Part shown: positions 27,401 through 35,558 of the stretch, piece by piece
How positions within the stretch are numbered: position 1 is the stretch's first letter
Layout of the letters: each line of letters opens with the position of its first letter
Origin: a virus
Direction: 5' to 3' (one strand)
Virus record (IMG/VR): IMGVR_UViG_3300023178_000131
Location: 1 to 36,399 of that record
Length of the DNA: 36,399 nt
Position numbers and translations under genes: made by a program
The notes under the pieces: generated by a model
What the model saw: only the letters and a program-made list of their open reading frames with translations
The model's database searches: none
Told to the model about the DNA's origin: nothing

Positions 27401-30400
27401 AGATAAAATCAAAACATTCTATTGGACAAAAATTACAGATTGCCATTTGAGAGAACCGATTCGAGATTATACTCGAGACTTGGTATATACAGGCAAAGTA
27501 AGTCAAGAAACAATTCAACAACAACTGCAGGCACCGAATACATGGATTGTTGAAGCCAATACATGGCCGACATATACAGCACACCAGCACATTGAAGGTG
27601 AATTTGGTCTTCTTGAAAAGTTGACTGAAGTTGAGATGGGAATTCCAATTAATGACCGTTGGAAATATTTGGCACTTGATAATATTATTAGTGAGAAATT
27701 CTGGGATATAATTGGAAGAGATATACAGAGAAATGAAATTGTACAAAGCAACCTACAACACATTCCGACAGTTCGTATAAAAGGTTTGACAAAAATACGA
27801 AAGAGTGATGAAGTAATAACAAACTCAACTGCAAACATTGTATCATCTTTAATTCGTTTTGCAGATCAAGATGTTGAAATGATGTCTGAATTTACAGAAG
27901 AGAATGAAGAAGAAATTATAATTAATATGAAAGACCGTGGTAAGATTATTGATTTGAATGATATTATTGCAGCTAAGTTCTGGAAATATATTCAGCCAAA
28001 TATGGACAATTATGAAATTACAGATAATCCTTGGGAATATATTCCAACTGTAAAGGCTACTGCTTTCAATGAAATTGAGCAGTATCGTTCAAACAGTATG
28101 ATGGCTGTTGCTAATCCAGATACAGTTCAAAGTACAAGAATTAAAAAGAAAAAAGCAAACACTTCAAATGCAATTAGTCATACAATGCCACCGGCTAGGG
28201 AAGCACCGAGAGTCGATAGCCGTGATGATTTCCATCGATTCATTGAAGCGGAGTTTCGACTTGATGATAATCCAGAATTAGAATATGTGGTAGATCTGAG
28301 AGACCGCTGGATGTTATTAGACTTAGATGATATTATTGCACCAAAATTCTTTGAGTTGCTACCTGCACGACCACAAATTTATACCATTTCTGATTATGTT
28401 GATGAATATATTCCAACTGTAAGAGCAGTTGCATTTAATGAAATTGAACAATATCGCAATAATGTGATGACTGCAACATATGAATCAATGACAACAGTAC
28501 CATTTACTCAATCAGTTGAAACTATACAAACAACTGATGAAGAAAATGAAATTGAATATGTAATTGATATTTTAGATAGAAATAAAGCTATTGATCCAAA
28601 TAAAATTATTGCTGCAAAATATTATGACTATATCTATGAGAATATGATGAGATATCCAATTTTAGATTATGTGCTTGATCGTATTCCAGTTGTGACTGTT
28701 GACAGTAGACCATCAATTCGTGTAAAGAATGAGCATAAGTATAATTTGCAGGCAAATCTATTCTTTGCAACAACACTCACCGGTGAGAACCTACACCAAG
28801 AGATTGATGTATCTCATGATACAGATGAAGATAATGAAGTTGAATATGTAATTAACATGTTTGACCGATGGCGCACAATACCTCTTACAGAAAAGCCTGT
28901 TGAAGGTCGTTGGGAAAATTGGGTTATAACTAAAAAATCTTTGATCTATCCTATTGTTGAAGATGGTGGTGGTTATATGCCAACCGTAAGAGTTGATCCA
29001 TTGCCATCAATTGTGCCAACAAGAGAAGAGAAACACGACCTTCAAAACAATACATTTCCGTATACTGTAATGACAGGAGATTTCTTATCTTCTGTAGTTG
29101 AAATGAAGCAAATAGTTGATGAACATACTGAACTTGAACATGTAGTAACATTGTGGGCTGACTATACAATCAATCTTACAGATAGTATTGGTCCTTGGTA
29201 TGATGAAGTAATCACTGAAGCACTTCTTGAAACGAAACTAAGAGACCAATATTATACTGCACACACTCCGAAATTTAAAACACTTCCTGAAATTGAAGTT
29301 GTTTATGAACATAATGCAAATTTAGAATACTTTACAACATCAACAATGTATGATGAAGCAACATTCAATGATGTGACTGGTGAAGTTAAACTTGAAGGTG
29401 AACATGAAAGAAACATTCATATACCTGATCGGCATCGCTTAGTTAACATGAATGACCGTATACCTCATTATCTTGCGGCTGAATATCTTCATGATAGTGT
29501 TTGGTTTGATTTAGATAAAGAGATTACTTGGTATGATGGATATGCAATGCCAAGAATGACAATTGACAGTAGACCATCAATTGAATCGTTACGAACATAT
29601 CATCATGACATTCAATCGAATACATTCCTGTTTGAAACAACAACACATGATTCATATATTGAACAATCGTTTGAAACTACACCAATTAATGATATTGAGT
29701 TTGAGAATAAGATTGTACAACGAGCGCCATATTTTGATTTGACAAGACCAATTCCAGTCAATCAATGGTTTGGTATGGGATTTGCTCAAGAAATTACTGA
29801 TGAATGGACTAAGTTAAAGTTGACTGATTGGATTGGAGATAAAGCAATCTTTGGTGCAGTTGATCCAGAAGTTTATATTGTAAATGCAAATACAGTGAAC
29901 ATGGCACCAGTATATGATTATGTTTATACTGCACTTGAAGAACAAGCTTTATTTATGAATATGGGTCCAACAACCGAATATCAAGAATTGAATAATGATG
30001 TATTCATGTATAATGATAGTAAAACTTTTGGTATGGAAAGACAAACAAAATCATGGTTTAAAGATTGGGTACTTGCTGATTATTTGAATCATCGTCTACG
30101 TCCAAATGCAACAATACCAACAGTTGCACCAGGACCTCTATCAAATTATGAAGCGGAACAAAGACTTGTCAACCGACCAATGCATTCGGCATATGGTCCT
30201 CAACAATGGGTACAGGATCGATGGACATTTAAAGTTTCTACAGATCCGCAAACAGTTACATCCTATACAGAGTTCACTTTAGATGCATTTGCTGAGAGTG
30301 AAATGATCTTTAAAGAAACATATATCCGTGCCGAAACATTGATTGAAGCAGAAATGCTACCAGATGCATTTGATGAAAATGGAGATAAGATTTCAAGAAT

Positions 30401-31622
30401 TCAACTTGATGAACAAAGATTGATTATGTTCTATCCTGTTGGTATTGAAAAGTTTGGTAAAAACAAAAATCAATTAACTTGGAAGATGTCAGCAAATGAT
30501 TGGGTATCCGAATACATGACAAAACCAATTGAAGAATTTGCACATGTTCCTGTTGATGTATTTGACATGGCTGATATTCGAACTGAAAGTGAAATCTACT
30601 CTCAAATGCCAAATGCGAACACTGTTTCTGGTAATACATGTTTTACAAAACTTGATGAACAAAAATTATCAATGGAATATGTTGCAGAAGGTTCGCCATT
30701 TGCAAACTCAATTACATTCCATAATTCTTATGGTTCACAAAGACTTGGTGTTTACTATCCAAAAGATGCCTGTCTGCCTTTAAGGTCTCGCTCCGAAGCT
30801 TTCAATCAATATATAAAAGCATCAAATGTCAAGCTTCAGGGAGTTGATGCATTATTACCATTGATTGATGATGAATCAGTAAATGCGTTTTCTCAAGATC
30901 CAGGTAATACTCATGGAGGTAACACTTCAACAACTGTTTACAATAAAGACTTATTTTTTGATAAATCTGGTCCAGCATATTTGCTTGATAAAAATCGAAA
31001 CTTTTTCACTGAGTTAAATGATTTAACAGCAAACACTGCAAATAATGGACCTCAAGCAAATCGTACAATTGAAATGGCGTCATTTGAAAGGTATGAATTT
31101 CGAATCACTGATATTGCCAACACACATGCTAATGGAGTATTTGCTTTAGGTTTAGCAGATGTATATGAAAAGAACCGTGCATCTTCGGCTAACTTAATTT
31201 TTGGTGATGCGAATTCAACATATATGGTTGACGGAGTTAAATATACAAATTGGAATGATTATGAAGCAGACTTTGCAAATGGTTCAAATGCAGTAATTAC
31301 ATTCCATCCAACAATTGACTTCCTACATACAAAAGGATTGAATGCAAATACCGCAAATGGAGATACTTGGGAAAAGAGATCAGGTGTTTGGAATACAGCC
31401 GGATGCGATATAAAAACTGGTAATACTGTTGCGAATACATTCGAAATATTCTATTTTACAACAGCAAATAATGAAATCTTTAGTGCAGGAGGAATTATCA
31501 GGATTTACGAACTAAATATGTTAGAGGCTTATGATTTTACTATAAATAAAAAAGAGTACTTAGATAACATAAGAACACTACCAGAAATAAATGATTATAT
31601 AAGTTCTGATTGTATTGCGTGA
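21438..31622 (+). CDS. 7: Giant gp7-like baseplate wedge protein (3394 aa) with a Hint-like domain and internal repeats
   Basis: The position after gp6 and before gp8 and the N-terminus (SQFPNYFLEQYPQFVKFIEE then YYDFLE, residues 8-35) match the gp7 wedge protein of marine T4-like phages. T4 gp7 (1032 aa) is the outer wedge arm that starts wedge assembly with gp10 and gp8. Here it is more than three times longer in one open frame. Regions: the gp7-like N-terminus and beta domains (1-about 1020); a Hint/intein-like segment (about 1028-1175); a long Asp/aromatic-rich part (about 1200-2050) with recurring GP(L/F)FDR units; eight degenerate repeats of about 95 aa (about 2060-2840); and a C-terminal region with ANTAN(N/G) linkers (2841-3394). 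An A10 tract occurs at 26039-26048. The start is coupled to gp6 by ATGA. Confidence 0.75.
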   Translation: MSSPRDLIESQFPNYFLEQYPQFVKFIEEYYDFLESSIVIFNDPKDCKVGDIIYGTLSKAKAIIKIAADGKFYFDYSTDTNTFYKNEVVLNGTTGQIYIIKNVYQNIFNFAKNMENDTAYDTVRNLYKKYFKRNISLDHSIFRRLDPNTLTKRILDYYQKRGTEDSMYWFFRIFFDDEIELYYPKVDILRLSDTNHIQRRWMQIDVHATVERFYNTRIVGVKSKATATVRATEVKERFNTVRAYLDLIFINGTFEANEEIIGYDIITGQEKAKNTVRKTVGRLKVLDGGIGHHMKDEFGYADGVGEVVGQEEYSVTQIKVLNPGYLHSPGDVIEFDNEYRGATAFANAEVQTVQTDYQFSDYAFHLNTVMKYQQVSSFLHMNLTDFIANNSPLVFQNANTASQLPGDWKELGPIDKLQINKSGLEYKFAPAAKVINTNKVAHITKYFDLTFDLQHPNTYLMDANTFVLIDGEPAYFQGVKSISNNIFLSNTNLLTEDFHVHRFIAPRWLEANNQIATANIQFYTSSNTLHLSDILFDTHNKNELMTLPVKALHSWEGLANVSQIEPELGYGVARVQATQAGLLAKAKDKVKFLDKPELREYDHPNIIHGLSAELGLEETILFDPIPFFLENNSNLSSEKHIQDNYYYQTYSYEIITSLKPEEIDMNLFDDLHPAGFIAFVRNRIDWEMQQHLKVTAFPKIEIYTETAKCMVDTHEEIQRIQITHKKMESQSTEERDFYTFVEVDAKVDGTIKETEVYPRFEEVAFVDVFEAFRLYVEDVLIRPESSTFTEFRKCEGSSLSFDHGSTEHDPLDFEITFDSIETEPPWGRFSHTGGCKLTGYGTSKEFQTLITEQFHYDGHVAIESFIKLVNVEDKANWKTDLIEAFGGKIGDRRDQPINNHVATVEEIIERTVGNNPGKRILIRDSMGEASRTYFDTEHSKNSHTDKFYDGFPINFTENPFWTWDLDKDAFNAVSLGVDPLEPDFSDDGGGPKRCTADWHDHNARNFSNEPAKSYTPTISGNTIEYRGSYLPTTEVLTKNRGFVQIQNIQLSDIVGTIDDKGRTVWLNPTEVIRQDYTGYMYRITDYNRISFHVTPRQNLVLFDSRELPDIKAELWKAERIQLPRMVNHSFGIVDHTSVSMTGNSVTDYIPVTNCHKFLVEYSGPVYCLLFADYKEGVPATDKMRIGEADMDSLHIALEIRDERLMPKVDIPTEQPTIWNYDHLDSAIRIDMSNFQYNISSNSIVLGIANTRFEEAKLNHAKMLNIDGPLFDRNMGWYDRTTFDSTQGAEFSDTSERFKVFTTRMHSGQSLAITRPPVVVETPLIMDTKVNIDYYTDIGGFLPDSPYFEKANTANGEIQEKQNVEMIQYTMLDFGDQSAMMKPISTLTSEKDIGLYPKFGNLKMSWDNQPLDMPWEPYGSLDAANTTVLQVRNQRFDSNTVLNWGSTFGARNYDKMPDELLRYNSLFDSIEDVFTFDKTRARFLKNEQTIIADQILVSEADGKVPVRYGGSEQVRIRENFGTAIVATIKNYRIDPKKKFFDSLIYTFDRDYNKAQYNEEGWDSGHRPSLLDLECVHLFFDADGIDFGRFDIQYYTRDFAPKTLDNSALNFTQTDTNWDRYGWLYKDCSTRYTPHPYDESDTNITLNLKMIYEIDGYGPHNYAAAFDDGDNRYGWARTKFPGFDNSRGAIKPYIDPEYVITIDGGHTPFEPTAGDCVIEIDAAPFRDVEAKLVLEQPLRYIHGPFFDRQKTDTTFDQTWEPKFDDIHSGHIPPLMAESVQVLVNYNDVYVCDYGWIYHHTIVDRYLKMKIHPFLDRRGGCPPDTTEGTVAVGDYYFYNFDHEDMSIELEDVETIVYHAPSEVQEIIETIQTQEIEVVTEIQSCKPIRYTDTISYFERYFIQAYINDDCPGPDRLQRHELFLWPSIINDVKLNMRAYAWQAIYTDEINSNTAEVVVITDGFGDVKLDSYWGEHYVHVDQPILSRNCAIAREDKIKTFYWTKITDCHLREPIRDYTRDLVYTGKVSQETIQQQLQAPNTWIVEANTWPTYTAHQHIEGEFGLLEKLTEVEMGIPINDRWKYLALDNIISEKFWDIIGRDIQRNEIVQSNLQHIPTVRIKGLTKIRKSDEVITNSTANIVSSLIRFADQDVEMMSEFTEENEEEIIINMKDRGKIIDLNDIIAAKFWKYIQPNMDNYEITDNPWEYIPTVKATAFNEIEQYRSNSMMAVANPDTVQSTRIKKKKANTSNAISHTMPPAREAPRVDSRDDFHRFIEAEFRLDDNPELEYVVDLRDRWMLLDLDDIIAPKFFELLPARPQIYTISDYVDEYIPTVRAVAFNEIEQYRNNVMTATYESMTTVPFTQSVETIQTTDEENEIEYVIDILDRNKAIDPNKIIAAKYYDYIYENMMRYPILDYVLDRIPVVTVDSRPSIRVKNEHKYNLQANLFFATTLTGENLHQEIDVSHDTDEDNEVEYVINMFDRWRTIPLTEKPVEGRWENWVITKKSLIYPIVEDGGGYMPTVRVDPLPSIVPTREEKHDLQNNTFPYTVMTGDFLSSVVEMKQIVDEHTELEHVVTLWADYTINLTDSIGPWYDEVITEALLETKLRDQYYTAHTPKFKTLPEIEVVYEHNANLEYFTTSTMYDEATFNDVTGEVKLEGEHERNIHIPDRHRLVNMNDRIPHYLAAEYLHDSVWFDLDKEITWYDGYAMPRMTIDSRPSIESLRTYHHDIQSNTFLFETTTHDSYIEQSFETTPINDIEFENKIVQRAPYFDLTRPIPVNQWFGMGFAQEITDEWTKLKLTDWIGDKAIFGAVDPEVYIVNANTVNMAPVYDYVYTALEEQALFMNMGPTTEYQELNNDVFMYNDSKTFGMERQTKSWFKDWVLADYLNHRLRPNATIPTVAPGPLSNYEAEQRLVNRPMHSAYGPQQWVQDRWTFKVSTDPQTVTSYTEFTLDAFAESEMIFKETYIRAETLIEAEMLPDAFDENGDKISRIQLDEQRLIMFYPVGIEKFGKNKNQLTWKMSANDWVSEYMTKPIEEFAHVPVDVFDMADIRTESEIYSQMPNANTVSGNTCFTKLDEQKLSMEYVAEGSPFANSITFHNSYGSQRLGVYYPKDACLPLRSRSEAFNQYIKASNVKLQGVDALLPLIDDESVNAFSQDPGNTHGGNTSTTVYNKDLFFDKSGPAYLLDKNRNFFTELNDLTANTANNGPQANRTIEMASFERYEFRITDIANTHANGVFALGLADVYEKNRASSANLIFGDANSTYMVDGVKYTNWNDYEADFANGSNAVITFHPTIDFLHTKGLNANTANGDTWEKRSGVWNTAGCDIKTGNTVANTFEIFYFTTANNEIFSAGGIIRIYELNMLEAYDFTINKKEYLDNIRTLPEINDYISSDCIA
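24519..24965 (+). other. Degenerate Hint (intein-type) domain inside the gp7-like protein
   Basis: Residues about 1028-1175 follow the block order of a mini-intein. Block A: SYLPTTEVLT (1028-1037) then KNRGFVQIQNIQLSDIVGTI, like the usual C/S-x-x-x-x-TEVLT..GF..I..I..GD.V. The N2/N4 part is EVIRQDYTGYMYRIT. Block B: FHVTPRQNLVLF, where the usual VTPxHxxLV has Gln instead of His. The WKAERIQLP linker follows. Block F: VEYSGPVYCLLF (1159-1170), like YxGxVYCxxV. No terminal His-Asn-Cys/Ser/Thr follows. No homing endonuclease is present; the size (about 145 aa) fits a mini-intein. With block B His and block G missing it should not splice. Confidence 0.6.
27618..29970 (+). repeat. Eight degenerate tandem protein repeats (about 95 aa each) in the gp7-like protein
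   Basis: Units begin near 27618, 27893, 28262, 28533, 28821, 29114, 29392 and 29686, a period of about 285 nt. The second unit is longer because of a Lys-rich insert (IKKKKANTSN). The consensus is roughly E-x-E-Y-V-I-x-(M/L)-x-DRWxxIDLxDIIAxKFWxYI, then a YxIxDYxxEYIPTVR, then (A/S)xxEIExYRxNxM. Units 2 and 3 share EYIPTV and AFNEIEQYR with high DNA similarity (28035-28110 against 28409-28480). Units 4 and 7 share an exact 20-nt stretch (28699-28718 and 29563-29582) coding for SRPSI. This shows growth by internal duplication. Confidence 0.8.
31541..31548 (+). promoter_or_regulatory. Candidate T4-type late promoter (TATAAATA) for gp8
   Basis: TATAAATA, the exact T4 late -10 box, lies near the 3' end of the gp7-like gene, about 108 nt upstream of the gp8 ATG. 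gp8 is the one gene in this run set off by a 34-nt gap with its own strong ribosome site, which makes a separate promoter plausible. Motif plus position only; chance matches are common in this AT-rich DNA. Confidence 0.35.
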
Positions 31623-31642
31623 GTAATTTAAAGTTAATTAAC

Positions 31643-31651
31643 AAAGGAGAA
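31643..31651 (+). promoter_or_regulatory. Strong ribosome binding site for gp8
   Basis: AAAGGAGAA ends 5 nt before the ATG at 31657. It is the best Shine-Dalgarno in the plus-strand structural run, where most other genes rely on overlaps or weak sites, and suggests gp8 is made at a higher level than gp7. Confidence 0.7.
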
Positions 31652-31656
31652 CCCAA

Positions 31657-34248
31657 ATGCCAGCATTAGTGCATACCACATTTCGTGTTAGTAATGCTAA
31701 ACAATTTCGTGAAAGTTTTGAAGAAAAGAAAGAAAACGGAATTGGTGGATATGTTCCGGCTAACTTGTATTCATTCAACGTTGCCAACAACCAAATGGAA
31801 CTAACTTCACCAACAGTTACAAAAGCAGATATTGATAGTATTCCAACATATGCTCTTGACGATCAAATCTTTTTGTTCATCGGTAGAGTTGGAAAATGGT
31901 CACAATTTGACCATGCTGCATATGAAGTAGATGGTACAATTGATCCAAACTATAATGAGAACAACCCTCCTCCCCCAGTAGATAGTCCAAAAGACTCTCA
32001 CTTCAATCATTGGGATGATATGATTGCAGCAAAGAAAGTGGCTGCGTCTGAGGTTTCTCATGTAATCAAAAGAGAAAGAGCAGATGAAATTCGTGCTGGT
32101 GTAAGAAACTGGAAAGCCGGTTTGAGTTATGACGAATACGATAGCCGTGATCCATTCATGTTTGATGATGATATGTTAATTCATACCACGAATGAAAAAT
32201 TCCGTGTTTATAAATGTATCAAAAGAGGTATCGGTAAATTCACAAGAATTGATAACGTACCTGGTGTCTTGGCTGATAACATGGGTCCTGTTGCAACCAA
32301 TACAATCTTCATGTGGAACTACCAGTCAACAAGAGAGCCATTGTTGAGAGATATTTCTTGTGATGATCCAAATGGTAAGTGGACAGAAAACTTCATGTAT
32401 ACTGGTGGTGCAAATCCAGATGATGCCTACAATGATGGCTATCAGTGGAAGTACTACTACACTATCGATGCAGGACAAGCATTGAAGTTTGTAACAACTT
32501 CTTATATTCCTGTAAAGAGATTGCGTAAAGAAAATGGTGATATTATTGATGATTCTTCTGACCAATTTGTTGTAGAAGAAGCTTCGATTCCAGGAGCGAT
32601 TCTTAATGTTGTTACATTGAAGAAAGAAGAAAATGGTTATGATTCAACTGGACAAAGATATGGATATGATCCAATTGGTGGTGATGGTTATTTCCAAATT
32701 GGTGCCAAAAATGTTCGAATTGAATATAATTCAGCGCCTGCAGCAAATACAATGGTCTTTAAGATCCCAGTTGGTGAAGTTAAGGCTTTGCTTGCTCATA
32801 CGGCTGGTACTCCAGGGATGATGGACAACGCACCAATGTGGCCGAATCCAGAAGTTGCGCAACTCAATGCTGGTTTTGATCCTACATACGAAGGTTATAA
32901 TATGTTTGATATTGTCACTGCTGGACAACCTGCTGAACAATGGATTAAAAATGCTGGAGGAGGAGTAAACGCATTTGAGGATGACGGTACAAACAATCCT
33001 GCAATGAATCCTCTACAAGGATATGGTGTTGTCATTCAAAGCTTTGCTGCGGGAACAACATCTCCATTAGATACTGAGGAATTTAAACGATATGTATATC
33101 CAATTGATCCTAACGTTGGTGTAACTAACTTTGACGGGGCTCATTATAATTTATCAATTAAACAAGACTTCTTGGATAAAATTGCACATAATCAAGCATC
33201 ATTGAATATGCCAGCAGATATTTTTGGACTTCCTGCAGGTAATCTTACAGAATCTGATGGTGCAGCATCCAATGGTTGTGCAATTTCAGTTCATCCAATT
33301 GTAAATATTGAAGCAAACTTCCAGAGTTCAACTGAATCTGATCCAATTGATGCGTTCCAAGCATATGCAATTGTTGAACCAATGATTGTTGATCCTACTG
33401 TACTTACACCTAAGTATGCTCAAACACAACCAGGAAGAATTATTGATGTATTCGTTCAACACCCAGGTAGATACCACTACCGAGTTGACAAAACATATGT
33501 TGCAAATAATCAGTTGACCGGTGCTGTTGCGGGTGCCGCAAATAGCGCAACTGTTTGGGCATCAATTCCTCCTGTCGGTGGACATGGATGGGATCCCGTA
33601 GAAGAACTTGGTGGATTCAACGTCATGATTAATGCTCGTTTTGAAGGTGATGAAGCAGACGAATTCACTGTAAAGAACGAATTCCGAAAGATTGGTATTC
33701 TCAAGAATCCTCTCAAGTACGAAGCAGCAAGTGACTTGAATCAATTGTGGGTATCTCCTCTTGGTTACACTGAATTGTTCAGAGAGTATAAAACTGATCA
33801 ATGTTACAGAATCTTCCTTGATGGAAATCCTACAGTAGGTTATACTACAGGATCAGGTCCGTTGAGATTTGAGCCTGATATGGATATTGAATTCAGAAAT
33901 GCAAATGGTCAGCCTTTGACTGGTGTAACTGGTAAAACATATGCATGGGATGAAGTTATTGCAACTGCAAGAGTAGTTGATCATGATGATGTACAACATC
34001 GTGTTCGTGTAATTAAGCCACGAAAAGATTGGGGTACTATTCTAAGAGGTGGTAACTTCCAACTCGTTTCGAAAACCAACCACTCTGTTAAGCATGAACC
34101 AGTAGCTGGTAATACTGTGAATACATATATTCCAGAAACTCCAGGAATGAAACCATTCTCTGGTAAAATTCTATACATTGAAAACAGAAGTATGGTTTCT
34201 CGTTCTGAGAATCAAACTGAAGACTTGAAGATTAGTATCCAGTTCTAA
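31657..34248 (+). CDS. 8: gp8-like baseplate wedge protein, enlarged (863 aa)
   Basis: Both ends match T4 gp8 (334 aa). The N-terminal part has LDDQIFLFIGRVGKWS, DSHFNHWDDM, then FRVYKCIKRG (about 182-191) and DGYQWKYYYTID (about 260-271), parallel to TIFITFGRSEPWS, WLVYRCLDVP and DGYVWEYLFEIP. The C-terminus (836-863) has GKILYIENRSMVSRSENQTE then ISIQF, parallel to GEMIYMENR...DQTEEINILFTF. Between about residues 290 and 830 lies an insertion of about 500 aa, beta-rich with Asn/Gly/Pro loops, that T4 lacks. gp8 is a dimer at the outer wedge that binds gp7 and gp10. The gene ends 24 nt before a strong terminator. Confidence 0.88.
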   Translation: MPALVHTTFRVSNAKQFRESFEEKKENGIGGYVPANLYSFNVANNQMELTSPTVTKADIDSIPTYALDDQIFLFIGRVGKWSQFDHAAYEVDGTIDPNYNENNPPPPVDSPKDSHFNHWDDMIAAKKVAASEVSHVIKRERADEIRAGVRNWKAGLSYDEYDSRDPFMFDDDMLIHTTNEKFRVYKCIKRGIGKFTRIDNVPGVLADNMGPVATNTIFMWNYQSTREPLLRDISCDDPNGKWTENFMYTGGANPDDAYNDGYQWKYYYTIDAGQALKFVTTSYIPVKRLRKENGDIIDDSSDQFVVEEASIPGAILNVVTLKKEENGYDSTGQRYGYDPIGGDGYFQIGAKNVRIEYNSAPAANTMVFKIPVGEVKALLAHTAGTPGMMDNAPMWPNPEVAQLNAGFDPTYEGYNMFDIVTAGQPAEQWIKNAGGGVNAFEDDGTNNPAMNPLQGYGVVIQSFAAGTTSPLDTEEFKRYVYPIDPNVGVTNFDGAHYNLSIKQDFLDKIAHNQASLNMPADIFGLPAGNLTESDGAASNGCAISVHPIVNIEANFQSSTESDPIDAFQAYAIVEPMIVDPTVLTPKYAQTQPGRIIDVFVQHPGRYHYRVDKTYVANNQLTGAVAGAANSATVWASIPPVGGHGWDPVEELGGFNVMINARFEGDEADEFTVKNEFRKIGILKNPLKYEAASDLNQLWVSPLGYTELFREYKTDQCYRIFLDGNPTVGYTTGSGPLRFEPDMDIEFRNANGQPLTGVTGKTYAWDEVIATARVVDHDDVQHRVRVIKPRKDWGTILRGGNFQLVSKTNHSVKHEPVAGNTVNTYIPETPGMKPFSGKILYIENRSMVSRSENQTEDLKISIQF

Positions 34249-34271
34249 GAACTTAATACTAAAAAGAAGAG

Positions 34272-34301
34272 AGCCGGGTTTAAACGCCCGGCTTTTTTTT
34301 T
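34272..34301. terminator. Strong intrinsic terminator after gp8 (partly bidirectional)
   Basis: AGCCGGG (34272-34278) pairs with CCCGGCT (34287-34293) around an 8-nt loop, giving a 7-bp GC-rich stem followed on the plus strand by a run of nine T (34293-34301). It ends the plus-strand structural transcripts. Read on the minus strand the stem is followed by CTCTTCTTTTT, a weaker tract, so it may also stop the convergent fibre transcripts, whose last gene ends at 34305. Confidence 0.93.
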
Positions 34302-34304
34302 GGC

Positions 34305-35558
34305 TTAAAATGTGGAGAGTTTGAAATTTGAAACAGTTCTTCCGATGAGATAATCCATAGTTGATGAGCTACCAGCCCAACATCGTCCTGTCACTTCCGC
34401 TTGCATCCAATTAACTTGTCGGTTCCAATGCTTGCCATCGTAACCTATATTACGAGAACACCAATCACTATAGACACTGCTACTTCCACCAGTTCTTTGA
34501 TCATTTACTGAAATCGAACCATCATTTGATATATTAGCCAATGACACTCTTGCAGCCAAAGAATTGTAACGATTGTAGGCTCTTGTGTGTTCGTCATTTG
34601 GCCTTCTAGGTACAAGTGATTGATGGCCGTATGTACTCAATGATGCTTGTTGAAGATAGCCAATTATATTATGATTAACCCAACTTTCTGGCCATATCAT
34701 ATTGTTATGTTTATAAACATATGGAGTACAATACAAGTCTCTTTTGAATATATTTGTTCCTGACAAGTTTCCTAATTGAACCTTTGCATTATGTCCTGTA
34801 TATCCAAAAGTCATGGGTGGCTTTGTATACAAAACAACATCAACTAAACCTGTAACGCCATTTGCCAGATATATGTACTTTGTCTGACTAAGTGTTACTC
34901 TTTGTCCCCATGGTATTGTACCTGTACGAGGTCTAACAATAAGATCACTTTTAAACGTATAATCCAAATCTTCAACTACAATACCACCAACACCTGAACC
35001 TAACGAATAAAAAGTAAAATGAGTTCCATAATTATTTTCAATGTGTGGAGCAGGTGCAGATATTGATTTATATATTGCGCTATCTTGATTATTCGCCATA
35101 TATCCCATGTCAAAAAGCTCACCAAGATAACCATTAGGATCTTGTGTTATTAGAAAACGAGTACCATTTGTTTGCCATGCTGCTCGGCTCATGTCAATAA
35201 TATTACCGCTTCCATTATTAACACTTGTTTGATTTATAGGAAGGTTCCAACATTTCGCTTGACACCATATACCATCTATCGTTATGTCCCATTGGGCATT
35301 GATTTTAGTTATTGGTGTTTTTAACCAGTTTAAAGTATCTGGTTCAAGTAATGTTTGTTTGTTGACCAAACCTTTATCAATTAATATACCATCAAAAGGT
35401 GGTACAGAACTTGCACCATAAAAATCTTTAATACCTATTCTACCACTTGTAGGTATACCAGTACTAGCTCCATAATATGCCTTTAAATTTGGATCAGTTC
35501 TTGAATATTCTGTTTGTATATCACTTAAAGCAATTTGACCCGATGTTTGTAGTGTCAT
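34305..35558 (-). CDS. Tail fibre / virion structural protein with GQIxLSDI motifs
   Basis: The 417-aa product begins with SGQIALSDIQTEY and, about 30 residues on, SGRIGIKDFYGAS, a paired motif common at the N-terminus of fibre-like proteins in marine T4-like phages. After a Pro-rich PPFDGI joint, the rest (about 60-417) is beta-rich with many Asn, Tyr, Trp and Gly, typical of a fibre tip or receptor-binding module; I do not recognise the fold. It starts by ATGA overlap with the upstream S74 fibre gene, so the two are translated together. The product may be the distal partner of that fibre. Host range cannot be inferred. Confidence 0.75.
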   Translation of the reverse strand: MTLQTSGQIALSDIQTEYSRTDPNLKAYYGASTGIPTSGRIGIKDFYGASSVPPFDGILIDKGLVNKQTLLEPDTLNWLKTPITKINAQWDITIDGIWCQAKCWNLPINQTSVNNGSGNIIDMSRAAWQTNGTRFLITQDPNGYLGELFDMGYMANNQDSAIYKSISAPAPHIENNYGTHFTFYSLGSGVGGIVVEDLDYTFKSDLIVRPRTGTIPWGQRVTLSQTKYIYLANGVTGLVDVVLYTKPPMTFGYTGHNAKVQLGNLSGTNIFKRDLYCTPYVYKHNNMIWPESWVNHNIIGYLQQASLSTYGHQSLVPRRPNDEHTRAYNRYNSLAARVSLANISNDGSISVNDQRTGGSSSVYSDWCSRNIGYDGKHWNRQVNWMQAEVTGRCWAGSSSTMDYLIGRTVSNFKLSTF

